Shown here in pieces: positions 35,826-45,287 of a stretch of 64,000 nucleotides of DNA (its first letter is position 1; each line of letters opens with the position of its first letter). The notes beneath the pieces are model-generated. The model made no database searches. It had not been told where the DNA came from and saw only the letters and a program-made list of their open reading frames with translations. Location: the NCBI RefSeq assembly GCF_003987225.1, contig NZ_PIPX01000002.1, forward strand, positions 1 through 64,000. Reading direction: 5' to 3'. The stretch is from Pseudidiomarina homiensis. GTDB taxonomy: Bacteria; Pseudomonadota; Gammaproteobacteria; Enterobacterales; Alteromonadaceae. Position numbers and translations under genes: made by a program.

Positions 35826-37169
35826 GTGCAGCAAATGCTCCCAGCTGAGACCATCGACAAAGCGACCGCACTTCACGTGATCGCCAGCACTGCCGTGTGG
35901 ATGTGTTGGAGCGTGTTAGTAGTGGTTCTGTATGCGCTGGATATGGGCTTCAGCTTTGCCGAGCTGTTTGGTTTATTGGCGCTCACTGGCCTCGCTGCAG
36001 CAGGCTTTCAATTACTATGGTTCACACTTGGCAATCGCGCTTTAACGCAAAGCTTTATCCGCTCAACTACTGTGGTGCTTGCCGTCATTGCATTGGCTTT
36101 GGGATGGTCATTTTTGCAGCCGCCTTTTTCGCTTAGTCTCTTGCAGTTGATGGCGTTGCTATCAGGGTTAGGCGGCGCGCAACTTTATGTCAGTCAGCGC
36201 ACGTTGGAATTAGAGCCAACCTCAATGGGTTGGGAGCTGGCAGTCACCGCTGGCGTCGGTGGCGTTGGTATTGTTTTGGCGCAAATCAGTGTGCCCTTGG
36301 TGGTCTCGTTACCTAGCCTGTTCGGCGACGCCAATACGGTGCGCACGGTCATCAGTACCGGCAACGTGCTCGGCAGTGTAAGGCCAGATCAAGTGGTGAG
36401 TTTAGCTAACGTTGGATGGTTTTTGGCGGGGGTCACTGTGATCGCCGTTGTGCTTGGACGAAAGCGCGTTCGGGCACAGAGCTCGCCGTGGACACCGGTA
36501 CATCGTCGTCATCTACTTCGTAATCCGCATCTATGGGTGATGACGGTGCTTTATGTCATGGCTTTTGGTTCCTTTATCGGTTTTGCACTGTCTTTTCCGC
36601 TGGTATTGCAGTTCTTATTCGGTCTAAGTCGTGACTGGCAAGGTGGTGAGATCGCTCGCATATTAAGCAATGACTATGCTCCACAAGCGTTAACCTACGC
36701 ATGGCTGGGTCCGCTCGTCGGCGTCGTTGCGCGGCCATTGGGAGGTTGGTTTGCTGACCAATATGGTGGTGCTAAAGTTACCTTCGGCTGCGCTCTATTG
36801 TTGGCGCTGGCAAGCTTAGCGGCGGCTTATTTAACCTATCAAGCGTTTCATAGTGGCGCCCCAGAACAGTATTTCCTGCTGTTTTTGTTGGTTTTTTTCG
36901 TGATTTTCACGGTTTCAGCGATCGCGAGCAGTGCAATCTATCGTTCGGCAAGTGTGCTATTTCCGCCAGCCCAGCTGCCAATCGCTCTGCGTTGGCTCGC
37001 GGCATGTGCGATGGCAGGTGCCGCGTATATTCCATTAATGTGGGGGGTGCAAAGCGTAACGGCGACACCAGCTTTGGCGCTCGTTGCCTTCGCACTATTC
37101 TACTTGCTGTGCGCGGGATTAGTAATGCTGGTGTATCTGCGTCGACACAGTGTGTATTTCAACCCTTAG
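35826..37169 (+). CDS. Divergent NarK-family MFS protein lacking nitrate signatures
   Basis: A 447-residue membrane protein with about 12 helices. It aligns with the NarK2-type half of the fusion at 57673: AVWMCWSVLVV for AVWTIWSILVV, and FGSFIGFALSFPLV then WLGPLVGVVARPLGGWFADQ near the second half. However, the helix-2 arginine of the substrate site is replaced (AAAGFQLLWF where the other has SGATLRIFYSF). Both nitrate signature motifs are also lost: GGAQLYVS replaces GGGNFSSS, and AIASSAIYRS replaces GIGNGSTFRM. The second arginine (VARPLGG) is kept. AAAAGG six bases before the GTG at 35826 supports that start. The altered site and the place between narL and narX suggest a changed substrate or a sensory role. 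Confidence 0.8.
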   Translation: MQQMLPAETIDKATALHVIASTAVWMCWSVLVVVLYALDMGFSFAELFGLLALTGLAAAGFQLLWFTLGNRALTQSFIRSTTVVLAVIALALGWSFLQPPFSLSLLQLMALLSGLGGAQLYVSQRTLELEPTSMGWELAVTAGVGGVGIVLAQISVPLVVSLPSLFGDANTVRTVISTGNVLGSVRPDQVVSLANVGWFLAGVTVIAVVLGRKRVRAQSSPWTPVHRRHLLRNPHLWVMTVLYVMAFGSFIGFALSFPLVLQFLFGLSRDWQGGEIARILSNDYAPQALTYAWLGPLVGVVARPLGGWFADQYGGAKVTFGCALLLALASLAAAYLTYQAFHSGAPEQYFLLFLLVFFVIFTVSAIASSAIYRSASVLFPPAQLPIALRWLAACAMAGAAYIPLMWGVQSVTATPALALVAFALFYLLCAGLVMLVYLRRHSVYFNP

Positions 37170-38971
37170 GCTTCGGCGGTGGAGTGTTCTGCAAGGTAAG
37201 CCGGTTGGAAACTAAAATACACCCCAGTTCCCCCTTCTGAGCGGCGCCGTATCGTTAGCTCGCCACCTAGATGTTTACTGCGCTCCTGCATGATGGCCAA
37301 GCCATAATGATTGAGCTTCTCGGCTTGTTCAGGAATGCCAACCCCATCGTCTTCGATGCTCAGGGTGATGCCTTTATCGATGGCCTGTTGCAGACGAATA
37401 GTTACTTCAGCACCTTGGCTGTGGTGAATGGCGTTCTGGCACGCTTCTCGAATGATTTGCAGCAAGTGAATCTCTTCATGCGGTGCCAATGGTGCGTTGG
37501 CGAGCTGGTAATCCAAGCGGAATGTGAGGTCAGATTGATCTTCGAACTGCTTCACAGTGGTTTGCAATGCATTGATAAGACCTGCGCCATCCACCTTCAA
37601 GCGGAACGTGGTAAGCAACTCACGGAGCTGTCGGTAAGCTGAGTTCAACCCTTCGCGTAACTCATGGGACACGTCCTCAATGGTATCTTCATCACCTTTC
37701 TGTATCGCTTTATCCAATCGCGTTACCTGAATCTTCAAGTAAGACAGTGCTTGTGCCAAGGAGTCATGGAGCTCTCGCGCAATGACCGTACGCTCCTGGA
37801 TTAATGCAAGACGGCGGACTTGTTCTTCTTCTTGCTTAAGGCTAAGCGCGATGGCGAGTTGGTCGGTCACCGATTGCAGTAACTGTTGTTGCCACTCATC
37901 GAGTTGCTGGCCCAGCTCAACCCGCGCGACCAATACACCATAGTAATGATGGTCACGCTCCAATGGGTAACGATACACGCGTTTATCTTCCATCACGCTT
38001 ACCCCAGCACCCGCAGAAACACATTCTGCGCAATCGACACCAGCACAAGGATCTTCGTCGGTTTCTACCGGCTGCACCTGTAAGTAAGGCTTATCACCTG
38101 CTGGTGTAATCAAACAAAGCTCTAAATCTTCGATTTGCGCAGCTTCTTTCAGGCCTTCGATGATGTGGCTGAAGTCTTGGTAACTGGGTGAACGCTCGAT
38201 AATGCTGCGCGCCATGTCGTACAAGAATTGTAGTTTGATGTTGCTGCGCTGAATGGCTTGCGTTTGTTCGTCCACACGTTTCTCAAGATTGCCGTACATG
38301 TAGCCCACGGCATTATTCATCTTGTTTAGGGTGTCGGCCAGTACGCCGAGTTCGTCGCCCATCGGATGATTGACGCGTGCAGTAAAGTCGCCTTGGCCAA
38401 TTCGCCGTGCGGTTTGGGTTAGAGTTTGCAAAGGTTTGCGCACGCGGCTGCGTAGCCAATAGGCAATGATGCCAGCCAACGTAATGGTGGCAAATAAGCT
38501 GAGTACCTGAATAAGGCGAATAGCGCGAATACGGGACTCTGCCTCTTGCTGCAAAGCACCAACTAAACTATCCAATTGCTGAATATGCGGCGCTAAGAGC
38601 GCTTCAACTTGCGCAGCCTGGACGCCTTCAGTGGTCATCCGCTCCTGCAGGGCCAGCCAGCTTCGACTAGTGACTTGGAACTGTGTCGCAAGTTCGCTTT
38701 CGCCATGACTGAAACGGTTAAAAACCGGATGGCGCCAAGTCGCTTGTAATTGTTGGGCAAGTTCAGCGGTGACCGCCGCGTCGGGCAGATGCAAGCGATG
38801 CCAAGCATAACGATAGCTTTGCATGCGCAATGACCCCGCTTTATTGATCGCCAAGGCATCTTGGTCGGCGCGCTCCGAGAGCCAGTAAGACGCTAACAAG
38901 GTACCTACGGTAAGCGCGACCATAAGGCCGAGCGCAATACCCACGCGTGTGACGATTGAAAACTGGCGCAT
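37166..38971 (-). CDS. narX: Nitrate/nitrite sensor histidine kinase NarX
   Basis: A 601-residue inner-membrane sensor kinase. Two transmembrane helices (about 10-30 and 150-172) flank a periplasmic helical domain that carries the nitrate-binding P-box INKAGSLRMQSYRYAWHRL (about 42-60). A HAMP domain follows (about 173-225). A GAF-like central domain contains the cysteine cluster CAGVDCAEC (about 312-320), and the HisKA_3 helix has ARELHDSLAQALSYLKIQ. The ATPase domain shows NAIHHS, IEDDGVGIP and GLAIMQERSKHLGGEL. The P-box is close to that of E. coli NarX. Partner: NarL. It is divergent from narG and ends with a four-base overlap on the NarK-like gene. Confidence 0.94.
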   Translation of the reverse strand: MRQFSIVTRVGIALGLMVALTVGTLLASYWLSERADQDALAINKAGSLRMQSYRYAWHRLHLPDAAVTAELAQQLQATWRHPVFNRFSHGESELATQFQVTSRSWLALQERMTTEGVQAAQVEALLAPHIQQLDSLVGALQQEAESRIRAIRLIQVLSLFATITLAGIIAYWLRSRVRKPLQTLTQTARRIGQGDFTARVNHPMGDELGVLADTLNKMNNAVGYMYGNLEKRVDEQTQAIQRSNIKLQFLYDMARSIIERSPSYQDFSHIIEGLKEAAQIEDLELCLITPAGDKPYLQVQPVETDEDPCAGVDCAECVSAGAGVSVMEDKRVYRYPLERDHHYYGVLVARVELGQQLDEWQQQLLQSVTDQLAIALSLKQEEEQVRRLALIQERTVIARELHDSLAQALSYLKIQVTRLDKAIQKGDEDTIEDVSHELREGLNSAYRQLRELLTTFRLKVDGAGLINALQTTVKQFEDQSDLTFRLDYQLANAPLAPHEEIHLLQIIREACQNAIHHSQGAEVTIRLQQAIDKGITLSIEDDGVGIPEQAEKLNHYGLAIMQERSKHLGGELTIRRRSEGGTGVYFSFQPAYLAEHSTAEA

Positions 38972-39267
38972 AACAAACCTGCTGAACGATAAACTTTGTC
39001 TAGTTTAAACGTATTTGGAACCGAGTGCATTAATGCAGCAATGACAAGCGTCTTTAATGGGCTACCTCTTTTGCGTTTGGTCGATGAGTTCATTATCAAC
39101 GCTAAAACTAAATATTATTATAAACAACTACTTAGCTTATTAAGTGCGTACTCCATTAGGGGTAGAAAAGGCGTATACCCCCTATTTGGCGGCTCTGGCG
39201 ACCTATAGCAATACAACGATGACCGATTCAAACTTAGCACGTAACGACATCTACTAGGAGTTTGAGG
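38972..39267 (+). promoter_or_regulatory. narX-narG divergent promoter region
   Basis: This 296-base region holds a NarL/NarP-type pair TACTCCA-TT-AGGGGTA (39149-39164) and single heptamers TACCTCT (39063-39069) and TACCCCC (39176-39182). It also has a weak FNR-like site ending ATCAA (39086-39099; seven of ten positions), AT-rich -10 candidates TATTAT/TATAAA (39113-39124) and a perfect 12-base palindrome TGCATTAATGCA (39026-39037). AGGAG at 39256 is the narG ribosome binding site. Nitrate-responsive control of narG is well supported by context; the exact start site is not. Confidence 0.6.
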
Positions 39268-42200
39268 ATGAGTCATCTACTCGACAAACTGCGGTTTTTC
39301 AAAACCCGCAAAGAACCTTTTGCCGATGGGCATGGGGTAACAACTGACCAAGATCGGACTTGGGAAAACGGCTATCGCCAGCGTTGGCAACACGACAAAG
39401 TTGTGCGCTCGACCCATGGCGTGAACTGTACCGGCTCATGTAGCTGGAAGATCTACGTCAAAGATGGCTTGGTGACGTGGGAAACCCAACAAACCGACTA
39501 TCCACGGACGCGCCCGGACTTACCTAATCATGAACCGCGTGGCTGTCCGCGTGGGGCAAGTTACTCGTGGTACATCTACAGCGCCAACCGCTTGAAGTAC
39601 CCGAAAATGCGTCAACAGTTAATGAAGCTATGGCGTGACGCGAAAGAGCAGCACAAAGACCCGGTGCAAGCGTGGGAATCTATCGTTACCGATCCTATCA
39701 AAGCGAAGAGCTACAAAGAGCGTCGTGGCTTAGGTGGTTTTGTGCGGGCAAGCTGGGAAGAAGTGAACGAGCTCATTGCAGCAAGTAACGTCTACACTGC
39801 GAAAACTTATGGACCTGACCGCATCAGTGGCTTCTCGCCGATCCCGGCCATGTCGATGGTGTCGTATGCTGCTGGTGCACGTTATTTATCACTGATTGGT
39901 GGTAACTGTCTGAGCTTCTATGACTGGTACTGTGATTTGCCGCCGGCGTCACCACAGATTTGGGGTGAGCAAACCGACGTACCTGAATCAGCTGATTGGT
40001 ACAACTCAAACTACATCATCGTGTGGGGCTCCAACGTTCCACAAACACGTACGCCTGACGCGCACTTCTTAACCGAAGTACGTTACAAGGGTACGAAAAC
40101 TTGCGTCATTACTTCGGACTATTCGGAAGCGTCGAAGTTTGGTGACACGTGGTTGGCGCCGCGTCAGGGTACTGACTCAGCCTTGGCGATGGCGTTCGGC
40201 CACGTTATTTTGAAAGAATACTATGTTAATCAGCAAAGTAGCTACTTCCAAGACTACGTGAAACGCTACACCGACATGCCGATGCTAGTCATGCTTGAGC
40301 CAGGCGAAAAGGTTCTGAAGCAAGGCCGCTTCTTGCGTGCCGCTGACTTGGTCGACAATCTTGGCGAAGACAACAACCCTGATTGGAAAACCATTGCGAT
40401 TAATGCTGCGGATCAACGTCTGACCAGCCCGAACGGTGCGATTGGCTATCGCTGGGGCGAAAAAGGTAAGTGGAACCTTGAGCAAAAAGACCAAGGCGGT
40501 CACGTCGATTTACAAATCAGCTTGAAAGACGGCCATGATGAAGTGGTTGAAGTGGGCTTCCCCTATTTTGGCGCCGCACCGCACGAATACGACTACTTCC
40601 AGCATACGCATCATGACGAAGTGCAAGTACGCCGCATTCCAGCGAAGCGCGTTGAGCTTGCCAATGGTGAAACAGCTTTGGTCGCAACCGTTTACGACTT
40701 GATGTTGGCGCAATATGGCGTCGACGACGGCGGCAACGATCCAAATCGTGCGCAAAGCTACGAAGATGACGTGCCTTACACTCCGGCATGGCAAGAGCAT
40801 ATTACCGGTGTGAAACCAGCGGACGTGATCCGTGTGGCAACTGAATTCGCGCGCAACGCAGACAAGACCAAAGGTCGTTCGATGATTATCGTTGGCGCTG
40901 CTTTGAACCACTGGTACCACATGGACATGAGCTATCGTGGCCTCATCAACATGCTGATGATGTGTGGCTGTATCGGTCAATCCGGTGGCGGTTGGGCACA
41001 CTATGTCGGCCAAGAAAAACTGCGTCCGCAAACCGGTTGGCAGCCATTGGCGTTTGGTCTTGATTGGCAACGTCCACCACGCCACATGAACGGTACCTCG
41101 TTCTTCTACAACCACTCTAGCCAGTGGCGTTACGAGAAGCTCGACATGAGTGAAGTGGTATCACCGCTGACCGACAAGAACAAATGGCAAAGCTCGATCA
41201 TTGACTACAATACGCGTGCCGAACGCATGGGCTGGTTGCCGTCAGCGCCACAGTTAGGCACCAATCCATTAGGCCTCGCGGCTGCAGCAGAAAAAGCCGG
41301 ACTCGATGTAAAAGACTACATTGTTGAGCAACTGAAAGACGGCAAGCTGAAGTTTGCTTGTGAGCAGCCGGACGATCCGAAAAACTTCCCGCGCAACATG
41401 TTCATCTGGCGTTCAAACCTACTGGGTTCTTCAGGTAAAGGTCACGAGTACATGCTCAAGCACTTCTTGGGCACCAAACACGGCTTGCTTGGCAAAGACC
41501 TTGGTGACTTCGGTGGTAAGAAACCGGAAGACGTCGAGTGGGTCGACGACGGTGCAGAAGGCAAAGTGGACTTGTGGGTGACCCTCGACTTCCGTATGTC
41601 GACCACCTGCTTGTACTCCGACATCGTGTTGCCAACCGCAACCTGGTATGAAAAAGACGACATGAATACCTCGGATATGCATCCGTTTATTCACCCCTTA
41701 ACCGCAGCCGTTGACCCAGTGTGGGAAGCGCGCAGCGACTGGGACATCTTTAAAGGTATTGCGAAAGAATTCTCGCGTGTGTGCCAAGGCCACCTAGGGG
41801 TCGAAACAGATGTCGTTACCACTCCTATCATGCACGACTCGCCGGGCGAGCTGGCACAACCGTATGGCGTGAAAGCGTGGTGGAAGGGCGAGTGTGAAGC
41901 TGTACCTGGCGTCACCATGCCGAACATCAACGTGGTTGAACGTGATTACCCGAATACCTATCACCGTTTCACCTCGCTCGGTCCGCTGATGGACAAGCTT
42001 GGCAATGGTGGTAAAGGCATCAATTGGAATACCCAAGAAGAAGTCGATTTCTTAGGCAAGTTGAACCGCGTGCACCACGAAGAAGGTGCAAACAAAGGTC
42101 GCCCGGTGATCGACAGTGCCATTGACGCTTGTGAAGTGATTCTGTCGCTGGCGCCAGAAACCAATGGCCACGTAGCGGTAAAAGCGTGGCAAGCACTCGG

Positions 42201-42987
42201 TGAGTTTACCGGTCGTGACCACACGCATCTGGCTAAGCCAAAAGAGGAAGAGAGGATCCGCTTCCGCGACATCGTCGCGCAACCGCGCAAGATCATTTCG
42301 TCACCGACGTGGTCTGGCTTGGAAGACGAGCATGTGTCGTACAACGCCGGTTACACCAACGTTCACGAGTTGATTCCATGGCGCACCGTCACCGGTCGTC
42401 AGCAGTTCTACCAAGATCACGAGTGGATGCGCGATTTCGGTGAAACCCTGTGTGCCTACAAGCCACCGATTAACCTGAAAACCGTTGAGCCAGTGCTGAA
42501 CAAGAAGGGTAACGGCAATAAAGAGATCGTACTGAACTGGATCACCCCGCACCAAAAATGGGGTATTCACAGCACCTACTCTGACAACTTGCTGATGCTG
42601 ACTTTGTCGCGCGGTGGCCCGATTGTGTGGCTGAGTGAAATTGACGCCAAAGCTGCCGGTATTGAAGACAACGACTGGATCGAAATCTTCAACGTGAACG
42701 GTTCGATTAGTGCCCGTGCGGTGGTCTCGCAACGTGTGCCTGAAGGCATGAGCATGATGTACCACGCACAAGAACGGATCGTGAACGTGCCAGGTTCAGA
42801 GTTAACCGGCACCCGCGGCGGTATTCACAACTCAGTGACCCGTGCGGTCATGAAGCCGACCCACATGATTGGCGGCTACGCACAGCAAGCCTATGGCTTT
42901 AACTACTACGGCACCGTTGGCTGTAACCGCGATGAATTCGTGGTGGTCCGCAAAATGGACAAAGTCGACTGGTTGGACACTGAATAA
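39268..42987 (+). CDS. narG: Respiratory nitrate reductase alpha subunit NarG
   Basis: The catalytic subunit of the membrane-bound, cytoplasm-facing nitrate reductase. The 1239-residue protein matches E. coli NarG along its whole length. The N-terminus has STHGVNCTGSCSWKIYVK with the His and Cys ligands of the FS0 cluster, the next Cys in PRGCPRGASYSW, and the Mo ligand aspartate in YDWYCDLPPASPQ. bis-MGD-binding segments such as SLIGGNCLSFYDW, WGSNVPQTRTPDAHF and NHWYHMDMSYRGLINML are intact. No Tat signal is present, as expected for NarG. A TTG start at 39262 is possible, but AGGAG seven bases before the ATG at 39268 favours the latter. Confidence 0.98.
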   Translation: MSHLLDKLRFFKTRKEPFADGHGVTTDQDRTWENGYRQRWQHDKVVRSTHGVNCTGSCSWKIYVKDGLVTWETQQTDYPRTRPDLPNHEPRGCPRGASYSWYIYSANRLKYPKMRQQLMKLWRDAKEQHKDPVQAWESIVTDPIKAKSYKERRGLGGFVRASWEEVNELIAASNVYTAKTYGPDRISGFSPIPAMSMVSYAAGARYLSLIGGNCLSFYDWYCDLPPASPQIWGEQTDVPESADWYNSNYIIVWGSNVPQTRTPDAHFLTEVRYKGTKTCVITSDYSEASKFGDTWLAPRQGTDSALAMAFGHVILKEYYVNQQSSYFQDYVKRYTDMPMLVMLEPGEKVLKQGRFLRAADLVDNLGEDNNPDWKTIAINAADQRLTSPNGAIGYRWGEKGKWNLEQKDQGGHVDLQISLKDGHDEVVEVGFPYFGAAPHEYDYFQHTHHDEVQVRRIPAKRVELANGETALVATVYDLMLAQYGVDDGGNDPNRAQSYEDDVPYTPAWQEHITGVKPADVIRVATEFARNADKTKGRSMIIVGAALNHWYHMDMSYRGLINMLMMCGCIGQSGGGWAHYVGQEKLRPQTGWQPLAFGLDWQRPPRHMNGTSFFYNHSSQWRYEKLDMSEVVSPLTDKNKWQSSIIDYNTRAERMGWLPSAPQLGTNPLGLAAAAEKAGLDVKDYIVEQLKDGKLKFACEQPDDPKNFPRNMFIWRSNLLGSSGKGHEYMLKHFLGTKHGLLGKDLGDFGGKKPEDVEWVDDGAEGKVDLWVTLDFRMSTTCLYSDIVLPTATWYEKDDMNTSDMHPFIHPLTAAVDPVWEARSDWDIFKGIAKEFSRVCQGHLGVETDVVTTPIMHDSPGELAQPYGVKAWWKGECEAVPGVTMPNINVVERDYPNTYHRFTSLGPLMDKLGNGGKGINWNTQEEVDFLGKLNRVHHEEGANKGRPVIDSAIDACEVILSLAPETNGHVAVKAWQALGEFTGRDHTHLAKPKEEERIRFRDIVAQPRKIISSPTWSGLEDEHVSYNAGYTNVHELIPWRTVTGRQQFYQDHEWMRDFGETLCAYKPPINLKTVEPVLNKKGNGNKEIVLNWITPHQKWGIHSTYSDNLLMLTLSRGGPIVWLSEIDAKAAGIEDNDWIEIFNVNGSISARAVVSQRVPEGMSMMYHAQERIVNVPGSELTGTRGGIHNSVTRAVMKPTHMIGGYAQQAYGFNYYGTVGCNRDEFVVVRKMDKVDWLDTE

Positions 42988-43008
42988 GGTTGGAGTGAGG
43001 ACGTTACC

Positions 43009-44544
43009 ATGAAAGTAAGAGCTCAAATTGGCATGGTGCTAAATTTGGACAAGTGTATTGGTTGTCATACCTGCTCCATCACTTGTAAGAATGTTTGGAC
43101 ATCACGCGAAGGCGTTGAATACGCTTGGTTCAACAACGTTGAAACCAAGCCAGGCGTCGGCTTCCCGAAAGAATGGGAAAATCAAGACAAGTGGAATGGC
43201 GGTTGGATTCGCAATAAAAAAGGCAACTTGGAACTGAAAATCGGTGCCAAGCGTCGGGTGTTGGCGAATATTTTCGCCAACCCAGATTTGCCTGAAATTG
43301 ACGACTACTACGAGCCGTTTGATTTTGATTATCAACACTTGCACACGGCAAAAGACAGCAAGCACCAACCGGTTGCGCGTCCACGCTCACTGATCTCAGG
43401 TCAGCGCATGGAGAAGATCGAGTGGGGCCCGAACTGGGAAGAAATTCTCGGTACTGAGTTTGCTAAACGTAAGAAAGACAAGAACTTCGACGAAGTGGTG
43501 CAAAAAGACATCTATGGTCAGTTTGAAAAGACCTTCATGATGTACTTGCCACGCTTGTGCGAGCACTGTCTGAACCCTGCGTGTGTGGCCGCTTGCCCGT
43601 CAGGCGCCATCTACAAGCGCGAAGAAGACGGCATTGTTTTGATCGACCAAGACAAGTGTCGTGGCTGGCGCATGTGTGTGTCGGGCTGCCCGTACAAGAA
43701 GATTTACTACAACTGGAAAACTGGTAAATCAGAAAAATGTACCTTCTGTTTCCCGCGTATCGAAGCAGGCCAACCGACCACCTGTTCAGAAACTTGTGTA
43801 GGCCGTATCCGTTACCTGGGTGTGTTGCTGTACGATGCCGACCGCATCGAGGAAGCGGCCAATACGCCGAACGAGCAAGACCTGTACCAAGCACAGCTCG
43901 ATATCTTCTTAGATCCACACGATCCAGAAGTGCAAGCGGCTGCGCGCAAAGAAGGCATTGCAGACAATTGGATCGCAGCTGCCCAGCGTTCACCGGTGTA
44001 CATGATGGCAATGCAATGGAAAGTTGCGCTGCCGTTACACCCAGAATATCGCACCTTGCCCATGGTTTGGTACGTGCCACCTTTATCACCGATCCAAAGT
44101 GCGGTGGAAGCTGGCCACGTGGGCATGAACGGTGAAATTCCAGATCTGAAATCGCTACGCATTCCGCTGCGTTACTTGGCGAATATGCTCACCGCTGGTG
44201 ACGAATTCCCGATTGTTCGTGCGCTAGAACGCATGATTGCCATGCGTGCTTACAAACGTAGCCAGAACGTCGATGGTGTCGAAGACTTAGAAGTTTTGAA
44301 GCAAGTGGGCTTGACCCAGCATCAAGTTGAAGAAATGTACCGCTACATGGCGCTGGCGAATTACGAAGATCGTTTCGTGATTCCAACCAGTCACCGTGCC
44401 TACGCTGAAAATGCCTATGACCTGAAAGGTAGCTGTGGCTTTACCTTCGGCAACGGCTGTAGCGACGGCAATAACGACGTGAACTTGTTTGGCGCGAAAA
44501 AGCAAAGCGTCCGCCAAGTCATCCCGGTAACGGTGAAGGAGTAA
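43009..44544 (+). CDS. narH: Respiratory nitrate reductase beta subunit NarH
   Basis: The electron-transfer subunit carrying three [4Fe-4S] and one [3Fe-4S] cluster. The 511-residue protein has CIGCHTCSITCKNVW (about 16-30), CEHCLNPACVAACPSGA, and CRGWRMCVSGCPYKK, where the tryptophan in place of cysteine marks the [3Fe-4S] site. The last group is CTFCFPRIEAGQPTTCSETC. It begins 21 bases after narG, within the operon narGHJI, and passes electrons from NarI haem to NarG. Confidence 0.98.
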   Translation: MKVRAQIGMVLNLDKCIGCHTCSITCKNVWTSREGVEYAWFNNVETKPGVGFPKEWENQDKWNGGWIRNKKGNLELKIGAKRRVLANIFANPDLPEIDDYYEPFDFDYQHLHTAKDSKHQPVARPRSLISGQRMEKIEWGPNWEEILGTEFAKRKKDKNFDEVVQKDIYGQFEKTFMMYLPRLCEHCLNPACVAACPSGAIYKREEDGIVLIDQDKCRGWRMCVSGCPYKKIYYNWKTGKSEKCTFCFPRIEAGQPTTCSETCVGRIRYLGVLLYDADRIEEAANTPNEQDLYQAQLDIFLDPHDPEVQAAARKEGIADNWIAAAQRSPVYMMAMQWKVALPLHPEYRTLPMVWYVPPLSPIQSAVEAGHVGMNGEIPDLKSLRIPLRYLANMLTAGDEFPIVRALERMIAMRAYKRSQNVDGVEDLEVLKQVGLTQHQVEEMYRYMALANYEDRFVIPTSHRAYAENAYDLKGSCGFTFGNGCSDGNNDVNLFGAKKQSVRQVIPVTVKE

Positions 44545-44548
44545 GCCC

Positions 44549-45277
44549 ATGCAAGTTTTACAAGTGATTTCACTGTTACTCGACTACCCGAAAGTAGCGC
44601 TGCTCGAAGTAGTGCCGCAGTTACGCACTTTGGTGCGTGCTTCGGCACTGAGCACGGCGCAACAAGAGGCCCTCGATGACTTCATCGTGCGCCGTACCAG
44701 CGGCGACCTTATGGACTGGCAGTCGGAATACGACGGCTTATTCGAGCGGGGCCGTTCGCTGTCATTGTTGTTGTTTGAACATGTACATGGCGAATCACGG
44801 GATCGCGGTCAAGCCATGGTTGATTTGATGCAGCAGTATCAACAAGCGGGTCTCGAGATCGGCGTCAAAGAATTGCCAGATTACATTCCGTTGTATCTCG
44901 AATTCTTGGCCACCCAAGGCGAGGACAATGCACGCGAAGGCTTGGCCGAAGTGGCGCATATCTTGGCGGTATTAGCGGCGCGGTTAGAACAACGCGAAAG
45001 TGATTATGCAGTGCTGTTTAAGAGCCTGTTAGAGCTGGCGCAGGTCGAGATTGATTTAAGCGATGTACGTGCGCAAGTCGAATCGGAAAAGCGTGACGAC
45101 ACGCCGAAAGAACTCGACAAAGTCTGGGAAGAGGAAATGGTGACCTTTACCGGTAATGACGCCACCAGCACCTGTCCGACTGCGCAACATCGCCCAGCGG
45201 AAGGTCAGCGTCGTGATCAGTATGTGCCATTGAATCTTGATCAACTCAGCAACGTGAAAAACGCCGCGGACGTCTAA
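44549..45277 (+). CDS. narJ: Nitrate reductase molybdenum cofactor assembly chaperone NarJ
   Basis: A 242-residue cytoplasmic chaperone of the TorD/NarJ family, needed for cofactor insertion into NarG and membrane attachment. It is all-helical. It contains LLLFEHVHGESRDRGQAMVD and LPDYIPLYLEFLA, the usual NarJ signatures, and an acidic C-terminal third. It lies four bases after narH. Confidence 0.95.
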   Translation: MQVLQVISLLLDYPKVALLEVVPQLRTLVRASALSTAQQEALDDFIVRRTSGDLMDWQSEYDGLFERGRSLSLLLFEHVHGESRDRGQAMVDLMQQYQQAGLEIGVKELPDYIPLYLEFLATQGEDNAREGLAEVAHILAVLAARLEQRESDYAVLFKSLLELAQVEIDLSDVRAQVESEKRDDTPKELDKVWEEEMVTFTGNDATSTCPTAQHRPAEGQRRDQYVPLNLDQLSNVKNAADV

Positions 45278-45287
45278 GGAGCAAGTC

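Noticed and set aside
39086-39099. FNR box upstream of narG
   Set aside because: Only seven of ten positions fit, with one good half-site; reported as weak within the promoter region but not as a separate site.
40510-41115. Open frame of 201 codons on the minus strand inside narG
   Set aside because: It is antisense to a strongly conserved NarG segment and its translation looks like random antisense sequence; a shadow frame.
43535-44089. Open frame of 184 codons on the minus strand inside narH
   Set aside because: It is antisense to the cysteine-rich narH core and has no recognisable domain or start signal.
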